A DNA stretch of 42,200 nt from contig JADGFE010000006.1 of NCBI GenBank assembly GCA_016744085.1, positions 1 through 42,200 on the forward strand, read 5' to 3'. Below are positions 34,089 through 41,970 of the stretch, one piece after another (positions within the stretch are counted from its first letter, which is position 1; every line of letters begins with the position of its first letter). The DNA is from Kiritimatiellales bacterium (GTDB taxonomy: Bacteria; Verrucomicrobiota; Kiritimatiellia; Kiritimatiellales; Pontiellaceae). Position numbers and translations under genes: made by a program. The notes under the pieces were generated by a model. That model worked only from the letters and a program-made list of their open reading frames with translations, had not been told where the DNA came from and did no database searches.

Positions 34089-35019
34089 TGCGCACCCGCC
34101 CTTTGGTCAACCGAGTTATAATCTTATCGTCCAGTTCCTTAGCGGCGTCATGCCCCAGTTCCTTCAGCTTCTGATTAAGAGCTGCCACTTCAACAATATT
34201 TGCCATATCCCTTCCGGAACGAACCGGTAACGTGAGGCAGGGAACTTCCACCCCCATAATCTTAACCGTATCCGGATCTACACCGGTCCGATCTTCGTTT
34301 CCGGATGGCGTTTTTAAGTCTATCACAAGATCCAGTTCCGTTTGCCGGCGTATCGCCGCCACTCCGAAAAGACTGGGGACATGTATAATACCAAGTCCCC
34401 TGATTTCCATATGGTAGCGCGTCACTTCATTCGCCCAGCAAACAAGCCTGCCCCGACTTGTACGGCGAACTTCGGTCACATCATCAGAGACAAGGCTATA
34501 GCCGCGTTCGATTAACGAAAGCGCCGTCTCGCTTTTACCAATGCCCGGATCTCCGCGCAACAGCATGCCGATTCCCATCAGCTCCAGACAGGTTCCCTGA
34601 ATCCGCTCCTGCGGGGCGGTCAGTTTTTCCAGAATAACCGTGCACTCATTCACAAAGTTCATCGTCACCATCGGTGTGCGAAAAACAGGTACTTTATGTT
34701 GCTCGGCCAGCTTTAGAATTTCTTCAGGAATCTTACGATTTCGCGTAATCACAATGCCAGGAATCTGTTGTTCGAACAGCTCTTTCAGACGCTTTAACTT
34801 TTCGCCTTCCTTTAAACTCTTCAGATAGGTGAATTCAGCCAAACCAAAAATTTGCAGTCGCTGGTTAGCAAAATACTGGAAGAATCCCGTCAACGCCAAA
34901 CCGGGTCGATTCATCGCGGTTTCCGGAAGTTTCCGATCTAGATGCTGTTCTCCTGCAATCACGCTGAGTGATAATTTCTCAGCGCCCTCATCCCACAAGG
35001 TCTTAACGGTAATGGCCAC
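34081..35019 (-). CDS. hprK: HPr kinase/phosphorylase (HprK)
   Basis: HprK adds phosphate to, and removes it from, the regulatory Ser of HPr in response to metabolites. The N-terminal MurF-like domain (about 1-130) precedes the catalytic domain with Walker A GDPGIGKSETAL (156-167), SDDVTEVRR and the signature EIRGLGIIHVPSLFGV. Just before the P-loop it reads RIQGTCLELMGIGML, where most HprKs have HG; here it is QG. It has 312 residues. The start is GTG with AGGAGG 7 nt upstream. It is followed by ptsH with an 8-bp overlap, so the kinase and its substrate are translated together. Confidence 0.95.
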   Translation of the reverse strand: MAITVKTLWDEGAEKLSLSVIAGEQHLDRKLPETAMNRPGLALTGFFQYFANQRLQIFGLAEFTYLKSLKEGEKLKRLKELFEQQIPGIVITRNRKIPEEILKLAEQHKVPVFRTPMVTMNFVNECTVILEKLTAPQERIQGTCLELMGIGMLLRGDPGIGKSETALSLIERGYSLVSDDVTEVRRTSRGRLVCWANEVTRYHMEIRGLGIIHVPSLFGVAAIRRQTELDLVIDLKTPSGNEDRTGVDPDTVKIMGVEVPCLTLPVRSGRDMANIVEVAALNQKLKELGHDAAKELDDKIITRLTKGRVRNG

Positions 35020-35048
35020 AATTCGCCTCCTGAAGTCGTTGCTTAGTA

Positions 35049-35348
35049 TTATTTGTGCTTTTCTTGGATTTTATCACGCTGCTTACGCATTTGCCGTTCA
35101 GCATGTTCAATCGAACGATCGATCGCATCGTAGAGATTATCTGATGATTCCTTCGATGTTACCCGGATATGATTTGAGCCTTGGATAACTATTTCTGAAA
35201 CTTGATCACGATTTTCGTTATCCAGAATAACATGAATACTTTCTATTCGAGGAAACACGCCCAAACATCGTTCCAGCTTATTCTGGATATGAACTTTAAC
35301 GTTGTCGGTTACCACTGCATCATGCCTACCTGTGATACTAACCTGCAT
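35049..35348 (-). CDS. hpf: Ribosome hibernation-promoting factor, short form (HPF)
   Basis: HPF binds the 30S decoding centre and parks ribosomes when growth slows. The 99-residue protein starts MQVSITGRHDAVVTDNVKVHIQNKLERC and includes VILDNE and SSDNLYDAIDRSIEHAERQMRK, all family-typical. It is the short form, lacking the C-terminal dimer domain of long HPF. The start has AAAGGAG 7 nt upstream. It lies between lptB and hprK, exactly as hpf lies beside lptB and ptsN in Proteobacteria. Confidence 0.95.
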   Translation of the reverse strand: MQVSITGRHDAVVTDNVKVHIQNKLERCLGVFPRIESIHVILDNENRDQVSEIVIQGSNHIRVTSKESSDNLYDAIDRSIEHAERQMRKQRDKIQEKHK

Positions 35349-35369
35349 GGTTTGCTCCTTTCGTTTGTG

Positions 35370-36107
35370 TTACATACTGAACCGCGGGCCCAGATAGAGC
35401 TCGCGGCTCACCTCGTCGTTTACTAAAAATTCGCTATTTCCTTCGCTCAGCACCTGCCCTTCACAAAGCAGATACGCCCGATCCACCACCGCCAGTGTTT
35501 CCCGGACGTTGTGATCTGTAATCAAGACACCCAGCCCTTTATCACGGAGGTCACGGACAATATCCTGCACATCGTTCACCGCCAGCGGATCGACCCCACT
35601 GAAGGGTTCGTCCAACAGAATAATCGAAGGGTTGGTTACCAACGCACGGGTAATCTCAAGACGCCGCCGTTCACCACCACTCAAGGTATAGGCTTTTTGT
35701 TTCGCCAGATGGCTGATCTTCAAATCATCAAGCAATTGCTCTAACCTTTTTTTACGTTCCTTTCCCGAGATCGGAAGCGTTTCCAAAATCGATAAAACAT
35801 TTTCCTGCACGGTCAGTTTTCGGAATATAGAAGGTTCCTGCGAGAGATAACCCATGCCCATACGAGCACGCTTATACATTGGCGTGTTGGTCACATTCTT
35901 ACCATCGAAAAATACCTTACCGCTTGTCGGACGCACCAGGCCGACAATCATGTAAAAACTGGTAGTTTTCCCAGCACCGTTAGGACCAAGCAAGCCGACA
36001 ATTTCGCCGGCCTTTACATTAATGTCCACTTCCCGAACAACCTTACGGCCTTTATATGCTTTAACCAGTTTCTCGGTTCGGATCAGATAAGTTTCTTCAG
36101 TTGCCAT
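35370..36107 (-). CDS. lptB: LPS export ABC transporter ATPase (LptB)
   Basis: LptB is the ATPase that drives LPS extraction from the inner membrane with LptF, LptG and LptC. Walker A GPNGAGKT is at 41-48, the signature is LSGGERRR, Walker B is SIILLDEPFSGVDP, and the switch His is in ITDHNVRETL. GYLSQEPSIFRKLTVQENV is the LptB-specific Q-loop region. It has 245 residues. The ATG directly abuts the lptA stop, so translation is coupled. The permease genes lptF and lptG are not in the window. Confidence 0.95.
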   Translation of the reverse strand: MATEETYLIRTEKLVKAYKGRKVVREVDINVKAGEIVGLLGPNGAGKTTSFYMIVGLVRPTSGKVFFDGKNVTNTPMYKRARMGMGYLSQEPSIFRKLTVQENVLSILETLPISGKERKKRLEQLLDDLKISHLAKQKAYTLSGGERRRLEITRALVTNPSIILLDEPFSGVDPLAVNDVQDIVRDLRDKGLGVLITDHNVRETLAVVDRAYLLCEGQVLSEGNSEFLVNDEVSRELYLGPRFSM

Positions 36108-37211
36108 TTAATCGTTCAAATCTTTCAGGAATTTCGCTTTGGTTTCTTCATCCGGATACAGCAGAACGCGCGCATTCGGTTCGCAAACCATTCGCCGTGT
36201 TTCGTGCCAGAATGTAATCCGGTCGCCAGTCATAATATTCTTTCCCTGCTTAACCTTCGGATCGCCTTCCAGCGCAAATTTTCCTTCATCTGCATAATAG
36301 GTTGCAATGTCAGCCAGCGCCTTCCTGTCGTCTGATTGAATTATTACCTCGGACGTCGCTTCGATCCAATCTATTTCGTTATCATCTTTCAGGAAAAGTC
36401 GCACCATTCCGCAGTTCATTGCGGCTCGTGGATCCCGCACCCGCACATTTCCAAACAGCTCTGCCATGCCTTTACTTTCGTCGTAAACCACTTTGTTCGC
36501 ACGGATTTCCGTATCCGCAACATCCGTTTTAGAATCGGCTTTCTGCTCAAGACCAGGTATCCCGAAAATCTCCAGTAGCGCATTGGGTTCACAGATCATT
36601 TTTCGGTCACCCTGAATATAAAGTTCAATCCGCTCACCCGAAAGTCGATTTTTTCCTTCGAAAGCCGTAGCCTGCCCTTCCAACCGAACCAGCCCTGTTG
36701 CGTAGTCATATACTGCTTGCTCGCCGGAAGCCTCGCGGTCTTCACTACGGATCACGACGCCATCCTTAGCCTCAACATACTGAACGGTATTAGAATTCGA
36801 AAATCGGCCAATCAAGCTTGCGGTTTCAAGCGTACCCTGATCATCGGTCACAACCACATTTTCATCCATGCGTACAAAACGTTTGTCATGATCAAAAACA
36901 AGACGTTCACCGGTAAGCAATGTTTGTCCTGCCCCGCGCTCCACGGTCTTCATCTGCGCCAGGCGCTGAATAAAAGCGTCGAACTCCCCTTCCGGACCCT
37001 GATTTACAGTAACCGATTTAATTACCTCGTTGGTTTGAATCGCACTGGTTGGAACTTCTTCAACGGCTACCGGCAAAACAGAAGCATCATCAGCCAATGC
37101 CTGAATCGTCTGCCATTCCTCTGCATCCGGATCCGAGCGCTCCCGTTTGGAACAAGAAATCACCCCAATCAAACCCGCGCAGAGAAACAATCTGATCGAT
37201 AGGCCGATCAT
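36108..37211 (-). CDS. lptA: LptA/OstA-like LPS transport protein, enlarged and lipoprotein-like
   Basis: LptA forms the periplasmic bridge that carries LPS to the outer membrane. Here the protein has 367 residues, about twice the E. coli length. It begins with a lipoprotein signal, LIGVISC, with Cys20 as the acylated residue. Several OstA-type beta-jellyroll repeats follow: LTGERLVFDHDKRFVRMDENVVVTD, ASGEQAVYDYATGLVRLEGQ, IRANKVVYDESKGMAELFGNVRV and MTGDRITFWHETRRMVCEPNA. The gene starts inside the last codon of lptC (ATGA overlap) and is followed at once by lptB. A lipid-anchored, extended bridge is the simplest reading. Confidence 0.85.
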   Translation of the reverse strand: MIGLSIRLFLCAGLIGVISCSKRERSDPDAEEWQTIQALADDASVLPVAVEEVPTSAIQTNEVIKSVTVNQGPEGEFDAFIQRLAQMKTVERGAGQTLLTGERLVFDHDKRFVRMDENVVVTDDQGTLETASLIGRFSNSNTVQYVEAKDGVVIRSEDREASGEQAVYDYATGLVRLEGQATAFEGKNRLSGERIELYIQGDRKMICEPNALLEIFGIPGLEQKADSKTDVADTEIRANKVVYDESKGMAELFGNVRVRDPRAAMNCGMVRLFLKDDNEIDWIEATSEVIIQSDDRKALADIATYYADEGKFALEGDPKVKQGKNIMTGDRITFWHETRRMVCEPNARVLLYPDEETKAKFLKDLND

Positions 37212-37684
37212 AAATCCATCCCCTTGCTGCTCCTTGCCGATTCTTTCACAAGAACTTTCGAGTCGTGCAAAATTTCAAACTGGTTCTTCTCTGACGTAAA
37301 ACGAAATCCTTTCCCGGAAATCGTCATTTCATCCATATCGATCAGCACGTAACCATCGGAATAAACCGAAAGGATTTTCTGCTCATCCATCTTCGTGTAA
37401 CACTGCGGCGCAAATACTGACATCAAAACTTTTTTATCCTCGAAGACGTCAATGCGCAAATTAGAGACATCCGCCACGCCGCCTTCCAGAACTTTGGCAT
37501 AACCACCATAAAGCTGAGCCTGCAGATTGCCGTCCTCATCATAATACGGAGCACGAACACCCGCCACTTCCATACCGGTTTCCATATAGTCATCCAGCAT
37601 GGAGGGTGCAGGTGCGGAATCCTTGGCATGCACAACAGTGCACATACAAAGCAGAAGCAACAGATGGTATAAGACTCGTTTCAT
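37208..37684 (-). CDS. lptC: LptC-like LPS transport protein
   Basis: A 158-residue exported protein with an N-terminal hydrophobic segment (MKRVLYHLLLLLCMCTVVHA). Its body has LptC/OstA-type beta strands, such as GVRAPYYDEDGNLQAQLYGGYAKV and MTISGKGFRFTSEKNQFEI. LptC links the LptBFG complex to LptA in the inner membrane. Homology is weaker than for LptA or LptB, so the name rests partly on position as the first gene of the lptC-lptA-lptB run. It has no good ribosome-binding site. The stop overlaps the lptA start by 4 bp. Confidence 0.75.
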   Translation of the reverse strand: MKRVLYHLLLLLCMCTVVHAKDSAPAPSMLDDYMETGMEVAGVRAPYYDEDGNLQAQLYGGYAKVLEGGVADVSNLRIDVFEDKKVLMSVFAPQCYTKMDEQKILSVYSDGYVLIDMDEMTISGKGFRFTSEKNQFEILHDSKVLVKESARSSKGMDL

Positions 37685-37709
37685 AAAACTATGATTCCGA
37701 TTTAACCAA

Positions 37710-37755
37710 AAGGTCGCAAAGAGTTAAAGCACGAGCTCTACATCTTTGCGACCTT
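37710..37755. repeat. 12-bp perfect inverted repeat between gpmI and lptC
   Basis: AAGGTCGCAAAG (37710-37721) and CTTTGCGACCTT (37744-37755) flank a 22-bp centre. Outer CC/GG bases extend the pairing after a 2-base bulge. It lies in the 101-bp gap after gpmI and may reduce read-through into lptC or be a dispersed repeat. No T-run follows on the minus strand. Confidence 0.5.
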
Positions 37756-37785
37756 GGCGCACTAGGGCATTTATACCGACGGAAA

Positions 37786-39435
37786 TTAACCCACTTCAAC
37801 GATGCTTGGTGTGTAATCGGTAGGAGGCACATAGCCCAGCAACGTAATACAGGTTGCAGCCAGATTGGCTATTCCGGCACTTTCAACAGCAACTTTACGA
37901 ATATTGGATTCCCCAGATGGATCATAAACATAAGCCGGAACCGGATTCAGCGAGTGCGATGTTTTAGGAAGCGTCTTACCTGCCGCATCATGCTTAATTT
38001 CGCCGGTCTTCTTATCCAGCTCACACATATCATCTGAATTACCGTGGTCGGCCGAACAAACCAGAACGCCGTTGGTTTTCTTCAACGCTTCAATAATGCG
38101 GGTAAGACCTTCGTCTACCGCTTTAACTGAAACCTTAACGGCTTCGAAATCGCCGGTGTGCCCTACCATGTCGCCATTTGGATAATTCAAACGGATAAAA
38201 TCATAGTCGCCGCTTTCGATCGCCTTAACCACTTCATCGGTCACTTCATCAGCTTTCATGCGCGGCGCATCTTCGAACGGGCAGACATCGGAAGGAATTT
38301 CCATCCAGGTTTCCGTTTCAAATTTTCCGGAGTTGTTTCCATTAAAGAAGTAAGTCACGTGACCGAACTTCTGGGTTTCGGAAATCGCAAACTGCTTCAC
38401 GCCTTCGTTCGAAAGGTATTCGCTCATGGTGCGGTCGATCGCCGGCGGAGTCACCAGATATTTTTCAGGCACGCCGAGATCGCCGTCATACTGCATCATG
38501 CCGGCATACAGAACCGCCGGTTTAGGACCACGATCAAACTCACTGAGCTCGTCCGCTTCGAATGCTTTCGTGATTTCCAGCGAACGGTCACCGCGGAAGT
38601 TAAAGAAAATCACGCTGTCGCCATCAACAATCGGGCCAACCGGAGCACCGTCGCGCTCAATTACAAAGGCCGGCAGGTCCTGATCGAGGATGCCCGGCTT
38701 TTCAGAACGGAATGATTCAATGGCGTCGGTCATGGAGGCGAAGCTGCGGCCTTCTGCTTTCACATGGGCTTTCCATCCACGATCCACCATGCTCCAGTCT
38801 GCATCATAACGATCCATAGTAATGTTCATACGACCGCCACCGGAGGCTACGCAATAGTCCACAGATCCGTCGGCATTGATTCCTTCGAGAAATTTATCGA
38901 AGCGTTCAACATATTCCAAAACAGAGGTTGGAGGAACGTCACGGCCATCGATCAGCGGATGAATACGAGCTTTCTTAACGCCCTGCTCTTTCGCTTTGTT
39001 GAGCATCGCTTCCAAATGGTTAATATTGGAATGCACGTTGCCGTCAGAAAAGAGGCCGATAAAGTGAAGTGCCGATTCCTTTTCCGTTGAGTTGGAAATT
39101 AATTCCTTCCAAACAGAACCTTCATACATGGAACCGGAGGAAATAGCCGCGCCTACCAGCGCCGCACCTTGTTCAAAAACTCGGCCACAACCAATCGCAT
39201 TATGGCCCACTTCCGAGTTACCCATATCGCCGTCATCAGGCAAACCAACCGCAATCCCATGAGCCGCAAGCTCCGTGTAAATTGCATTGTCGTGCAGCCA
39301 GTCCAGCATTGGGGTATCCGCCAGCTTAACGCAATCGCTCTCCGGATTTTTACCGATCCCGACACCATCCATAATGGCCAATACAACTGGACCTTTCGGG
39401 CCGCCAAAAGCTTCGTTTTTCTTTAGATTTTCCAT
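37786..39435 (-). CDS. gpmI: 2,3-bisphosphoglycerate-independent phosphoglycerate mutase
   Basis: GpmI interconverts 3- and 2-phosphoglycerate in glycolysis using two manganese ions. The metal-binding start is VVLAIMDGVGIG, and the phospho-acceptor Ser is in DDGDMGNSEVGHNAIG. HPLIDGRDVPP, FNFRGDRSLEI, FNGNNSGKFETE and CSADHGNSDDM are the other active-site motifs. At 549 residues it is slightly longer than the typical 510, like plant-type enzymes. The ATG has AGGAG 7-8 nt upstream, and a promoter is seen at 39480-39508. It begins the strand run that continues into lptCAB. Confidence 0.96.
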   Translation of the reverse strand: MENLKKNEAFGGPKGPVVLAIMDGVGIGKNPESDCVKLADTPMLDWLHDNAIYTELAAHGIAVGLPDDGDMGNSEVGHNAIGCGRVFEQGAALVGAAISSGSMYEGSVWKELISNSTEKESALHFIGLFSDGNVHSNINHLEAMLNKAKEQGVKKARIHPLIDGRDVPPTSVLEYVERFDKFLEGINADGSVDYCVASGGGRMNITMDRYDADWSMVDRGWKAHVKAEGRSFASMTDAIESFRSEKPGILDQDLPAFVIERDGAPVGPIVDGDSVIFFNFRGDRSLEITKAFEADELSEFDRGPKPAVLYAGMMQYDGDLGVPEKYLVTPPAIDRTMSEYLSNEGVKQFAISETQKFGHVTYFFNGNNSGKFETETWMEIPSDVCPFEDAPRMKADEVTDEVVKAIESGDYDFIRLNYPNGDMVGHTGDFEAVKVSVKAVDEGLTRIIEALKKTNGVLVCSADHGNSDDMCELDKKTGEIKHDAAGKTLPKTSHSLNPVPAYVYDPSGESNIRKVAVESAGIANLAATCITLLGYVPPTDYTPSIVEVG

Positions 39436-39479
39436 GATTTATTCTCCTGAGAGGTTTCGAATGATTAAAATTGGGCGCA

Positions 39480-39508
39480 AATATGCCTTTCGAGGCCAAT
39501 TCGGGCAA
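39480..39508 (-). promoter_or_regulatory. gpmI promoter
   Basis: On the minus strand TTGCCC (39508-39503) and CATATT (39485-39480) are 17 bp apart, about 45 bp before the gpmI ATG. A leader of about 38 nt with a good ribosome-binding site follows. Confidence 0.45.
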
Positions 39509-39530
39509 TGAAATAAAGCATTTTGAAAGG

Positions 39531-39566
39531 TGTCTTGTTAAAACGACTATCCCACCCGTTTCCAAC
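39531..39566 (+). repeat. Left copy of an imperfect direct repeat flanking the toxin-antitoxin pair
   Basis: TGTCTTGT (39531-39538) and then ACTATCCCACCC-GTTTCCAAC (39546-39566) recur at 40212-40219 and 40240-40260. The 21-bp core matches at 19 positions; the spacer is 13 bp longer in the right copy. Confidence 0.55.
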
Positions 39567-39652
39567 AACAAGGTCGCATTTGAATCGGCGGGCATTGCTC
39601 TATTATTTGGATGCGGCAGTCTACTTCAACACAGTACCACGAATCTCGGCTG

Positions 39653-39698
39653 ATAGGTTTGTTGAAATTACCCCAGAACTAAGGTAGATAAAACCTAT
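39653..39698 (+). promoter_or_regulatory. Toxin-antitoxin promoter framed by an 8-bp inverted repeat
   Basis: TTGAAA (39662-39667) and TAGATA (39685-39690) are 17 bp apart. ATAGGTTT (39653-39660) and AAACCTAT (39691-39698) are perfect inverted copies that bracket the promoter, the right one overlapping the antitoxin ATG. This is the expected layout of an autoregulatory operator. The -10 box ends 6 nt before the ATG. Confidence 0.45.
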
Positions 39699-39924
39699 GA
39701 GCACTTTACTTAAGAACGACATCCTGAACCTTAGCGTGGCAGAGCGAATCCTACTGGTGGAAGATATTTGGGACAGCGTAGTCGAGGTTCCTGAATCGGT
39801 TGAACTGTCCGAATCCGACAAGACCGAGCTGAATGAACGCCTTGCGCTTTATCATCAGGATCCAGATACAGGTTCCCCCTGGGGCATGGTCAAAGAACGC
39901 ATAAAGAAGAATTATGGTGTATGA
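39697..39924 (+). CDS. Addiction-module antitoxin (Unstab_antitox/TIGR02574-like)
   Basis: A 75-residue antitoxin. LSVAERILLVEDIWDSV and LSESDKTELNERLALYHQDPDTGSPWGMVKERI match the family of short helical antitoxins paired with ParE/RelE toxins. The toxin gene follows with an 11-bp overlap, the usual gene order. There is no strong ribosome-binding site, but a promoter lies immediately upstream. It should bind and neutralise the toxin and, together with it, repress the operon through the inverted repeat at 39653-39698. Confidence 0.9.
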   Translation: MSTLLKNDILNLSVAERILLVEDIWDSVVEVPESVELSESDKTELNERLALYHQDPDTGSPWGMVKERIKKNYGV

Positions 39925-40210
39925 CCTCATCATACGACCACAGGCAGAGGCAGAGCTTTCCGACGCTTTCAACTGGTACGAAGATCAGGTTTCCGGTCTT
40001 GGTTCAGAATATTTAAATGCCATCGAAGCAGCCCTGTTTGCTATTAAGCGAAACCCCGAAACCTATCCGACTATACACGGGGCAATCCGACGATGTCTCA
40101 TCCGCAGGTTTCCATATGCAATTTTTTATTGCGTCGAAGCATCGTGTGTCGTCGTATTAGCCGTGTTCCACGTACGACGGAAACCAGCGGACTGGAAAAA
40201 ACGACGATAG
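39914..40210 (+). CDS. ParE/RelE-superfamily toxin
   Basis: A 98-residue toxin of the ParE/RelE fold. The conserved features are IRPQAEAELSDAFNWYEDQVSGLGSEYLNAIEAAL, the NPETYPTIHGAIRRCLIRRFPYAIFY strand and the C-terminal VLAVFHVRRKPADWKKR. The Arg and Tyr positions are intact, so it is likely active. ParE members poison DNA gyrase while RelE members cut mRNA; sequence alone does not settle which applies here. It is cotranscribed with, and overlaps, the antitoxin. Confidence 0.9.
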   Translation: MVYDLIIRPQAEAELSDAFNWYEDQVSGLGSEYLNAIEAALFAIKRNPETYPTIHGAIRRCLIRRFPYAIFYCVEASCVVVLAVFHVRRKPADWKKRR

Positions 40211-40211
40211 C

Positions 40212-40260
40212 TGTCTTGTATTTTTCACGCATTGGAACCACTATCCCGCCCCTTTCCAAC
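40212..40260 (+). repeat. Right copy of the imperfect direct repeat
   Basis: TGTCTTGT (40212-40219) and ACTATCCCGCCC-CTTTCCAAC (40240-40260) repeat the left copy. TTGGAA (40232-40237) and TTCCAA (40254-40259) also form an inverted repeat here. The copy ends 16 bp before the next start codon. Confidence 0.55.
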
Positions 40261-40276
40261 TTATCAGGAACTGTTT

Positions 40277-40948
40277 ATGAATCCGTGGGTATTACTAGAC
40301 GAAGTGGTTGTTCCGGGCGATGGAGGTGCTATGAAGCTCTTCCAGCGCGCCTTTGAGTTTTCCATTTCAGTTAAAAACGATGAGCTGATGAACAGCCGTA
40401 TGCACGGATCCGAAGACGCCCTGGCTGAACTCTGCTGCAAACCGATAGCCGATCGTAAAAACCCGCGCGTTCTGATTGGCGGGCTCGGAATGGGGTTCAC
40501 CCTGCGGGCAGCACTGGATAATCTGGGAGATACTGCTGAAGTCGTCGTGGCCGAACTGGTGCCGGCGGTCATTAAATGGAATCAAACCCACCTGGCCGAG
40601 CTGGCCGGCAAACCGCTCGAAGACCCCAGAACGGTAGTTAAACAATCGGATGTCGGCCTCGTGATTAAAGAGCAGGCCGATGCCTACGATGCCATCATGC
40701 TGGATGTCGACAACGGCCCCGACGCTCTAACGCATGAGGGAAATAATAAGCTCTATACCCGCGCCGGAATTGATGTGGCGAAAAAAGCGCTCAGACCCGG
40801 CGGACTGCTCGGCGTATGGTCCGCTGAACCCGGCACCTCTTTTACAAAACGATTACGCGGTGCTGGCTTTAAGGTCGAGGAAGTCACCGTCCGCGCCCGC
40901 GGCACTAAAGGCCGGCGACATACGGTTTGGCTGGCAGAAAAAAAGTAA
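40277..40948 (+). CDS. Spermidine synthase-like Rossmann-fold protein
   Basis: A 223-residue protein of the spermidine synthase/methyltransferase fold. The SAM-type nucleotide loop is RVLIGGLGMGFTLRAAL, followed by VVVAELVPAVIKWN and the acidic YDAIMLDVDNGPDAL, then LRPGGLLGVWSAEP. It is shorter than true polyamine synthases and lacks the clear gatekeeping segment, so the substrate is uncertain. The ATG at 40277 has AGGAAC 6-7 nt upstream; the frame extends to 40232 into the repeat. It follows the toxin gene by 66 bp, but I see no functional link. Confidence 0.75.
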   Translation: MNPWVLLDEVVVPGDGGAMKLFQRAFEFSISVKNDELMNSRMHGSEDALAELCCKPIADRKNPRVLIGGLGMGFTLRAALDNLGDTAEVVVAELVPAVIKWNQTHLAELAGKPLEDPRTVVKQSDVGLVIKEQADAYDAIMLDVDNGPDALTHEGNNKLYTRAGIDVAKKALRPGGLLGVWSAEPGTSFTKRLRGAGFKVEEVTVRARGTKGRRHTVWLAEKK

Positions 40949-41040
40949 CGAATGGCCAATAAAAGTCCCTTAACTCTTCACTGATCAACAGGTGTTAATT
41001 TATCCAACGTCATTTGGGCTATTTGCTTAATTTGTTTATC

Positions 41041-41957
41041 TCAGGAAGCTGCATACGTTTCAAGCTGTACGTAATCTTCTTCCGTTCCAAGTTCTCCAAG
41101 AGTGGCGATGGCTGCACAACGAATCATCGTGGTATTTCCGTTCGCAGCAAGATCACGGGCGGGTTCCAGCGCCTGAAAGTTACCCTGTTCACCACATAGG
41201 CGAAGAGCGGTTACTCGGTTGGCGAGCGAAGCTTGCTCATCGATGGCCAGATCGATCATTGCGGCCCGAATCTCTTCCTTCGCGAATTCATCATGATTGC
41301 GGGAGAGTTTATCCAAAGCGAGCAGTGCTGTCCCGGCATTGGAGTTGTCCCGTTCGTCCAACGCATCCCACAGGAAATCCTGCACGGACTGAAGTTGATT
41401 CGTTACACCCGATTCCTTGGCCTGCCGCTCATAGTAGAGTTCCATGAACTGAATACAATAGTTTCGCCACATGTCATCCTGCTCAGGATTATTGTAGACC
41501 CCGGTTAATAGCTCGCCCATGCCGTCGGGTAACTCTTTCTGACGAAGCAAAATTTCCAACGTATCATTTCTGACGGAATTGAACGAGAGCGGGCGGAGTT
41601 TGGAATCGGCGGGCATTTGACAGGAAAGGAACTCCATCAAAACCTCAACATCCTGTAGTTGGACTTCATAGCCCAATTCACGCATCGCGGCCAGACGCTC
41701 CTTATAGGTCGCATCTTTGCCCGTAAGAGTCAGCACGGCAGCGGAAACCTGATCATCGACGGGTAGTGATTCCGGAGCACTGGCGCAGCGTTACCCGACA
41801 GGTCATCAACCGGCCTATCATCTTGCCGCTCAAAATTCTGTTCAACCAAAACCGGTTCAATCTTCTGGATCTGATTTCCCGAATCCTTGCGGCTCATTAA
41901 AACAACCAGCAACAGAATCCCCACAAAACCTGCACCTATCAAAACTATTTTTTTCAT
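41041..41957 (-). pseudogene. HEAT-like repeat protein with N-terminal anchor, split by a frameshift
   Basis: Two overlapping reading frames look like one gene. The 5' part (41957 to 41730) encodes a membrane anchor, MKKIVLIGAGFVGILLLVVLMSRKD, and an acidic linker. The 3' part (to the TGA at 41041) encodes TGKDATYKERLAAMRELGYEV and helical HEAT-like repeats (LANRVTALRLCGEQGNFQALEPARDLA, MIRCAAIATLGELGTEEDYVQLE). The 3' frame stays open upstream to a stop at 41791-41793, so a single -1 shift anywhere in about 41730-41790 would join them. No slippery heptamer is seen. A GTG at 41736 could start a shorter separate protein. The 5' ATG has GGGGGTT upstream. Function unknown. Confidence 0.65.
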
Positions 41958-41970
41958 CTTAACCCCCACA

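Noticed and set aside
41730-41790. Programmed ribosomal frameshift joining the two parts of the HEAT-like gene
   Set aside because: No slippery heptamer, stimulatory hairpin or internal Shine-Dalgarno sequence is evident; mutation or sequencing error is simpler.
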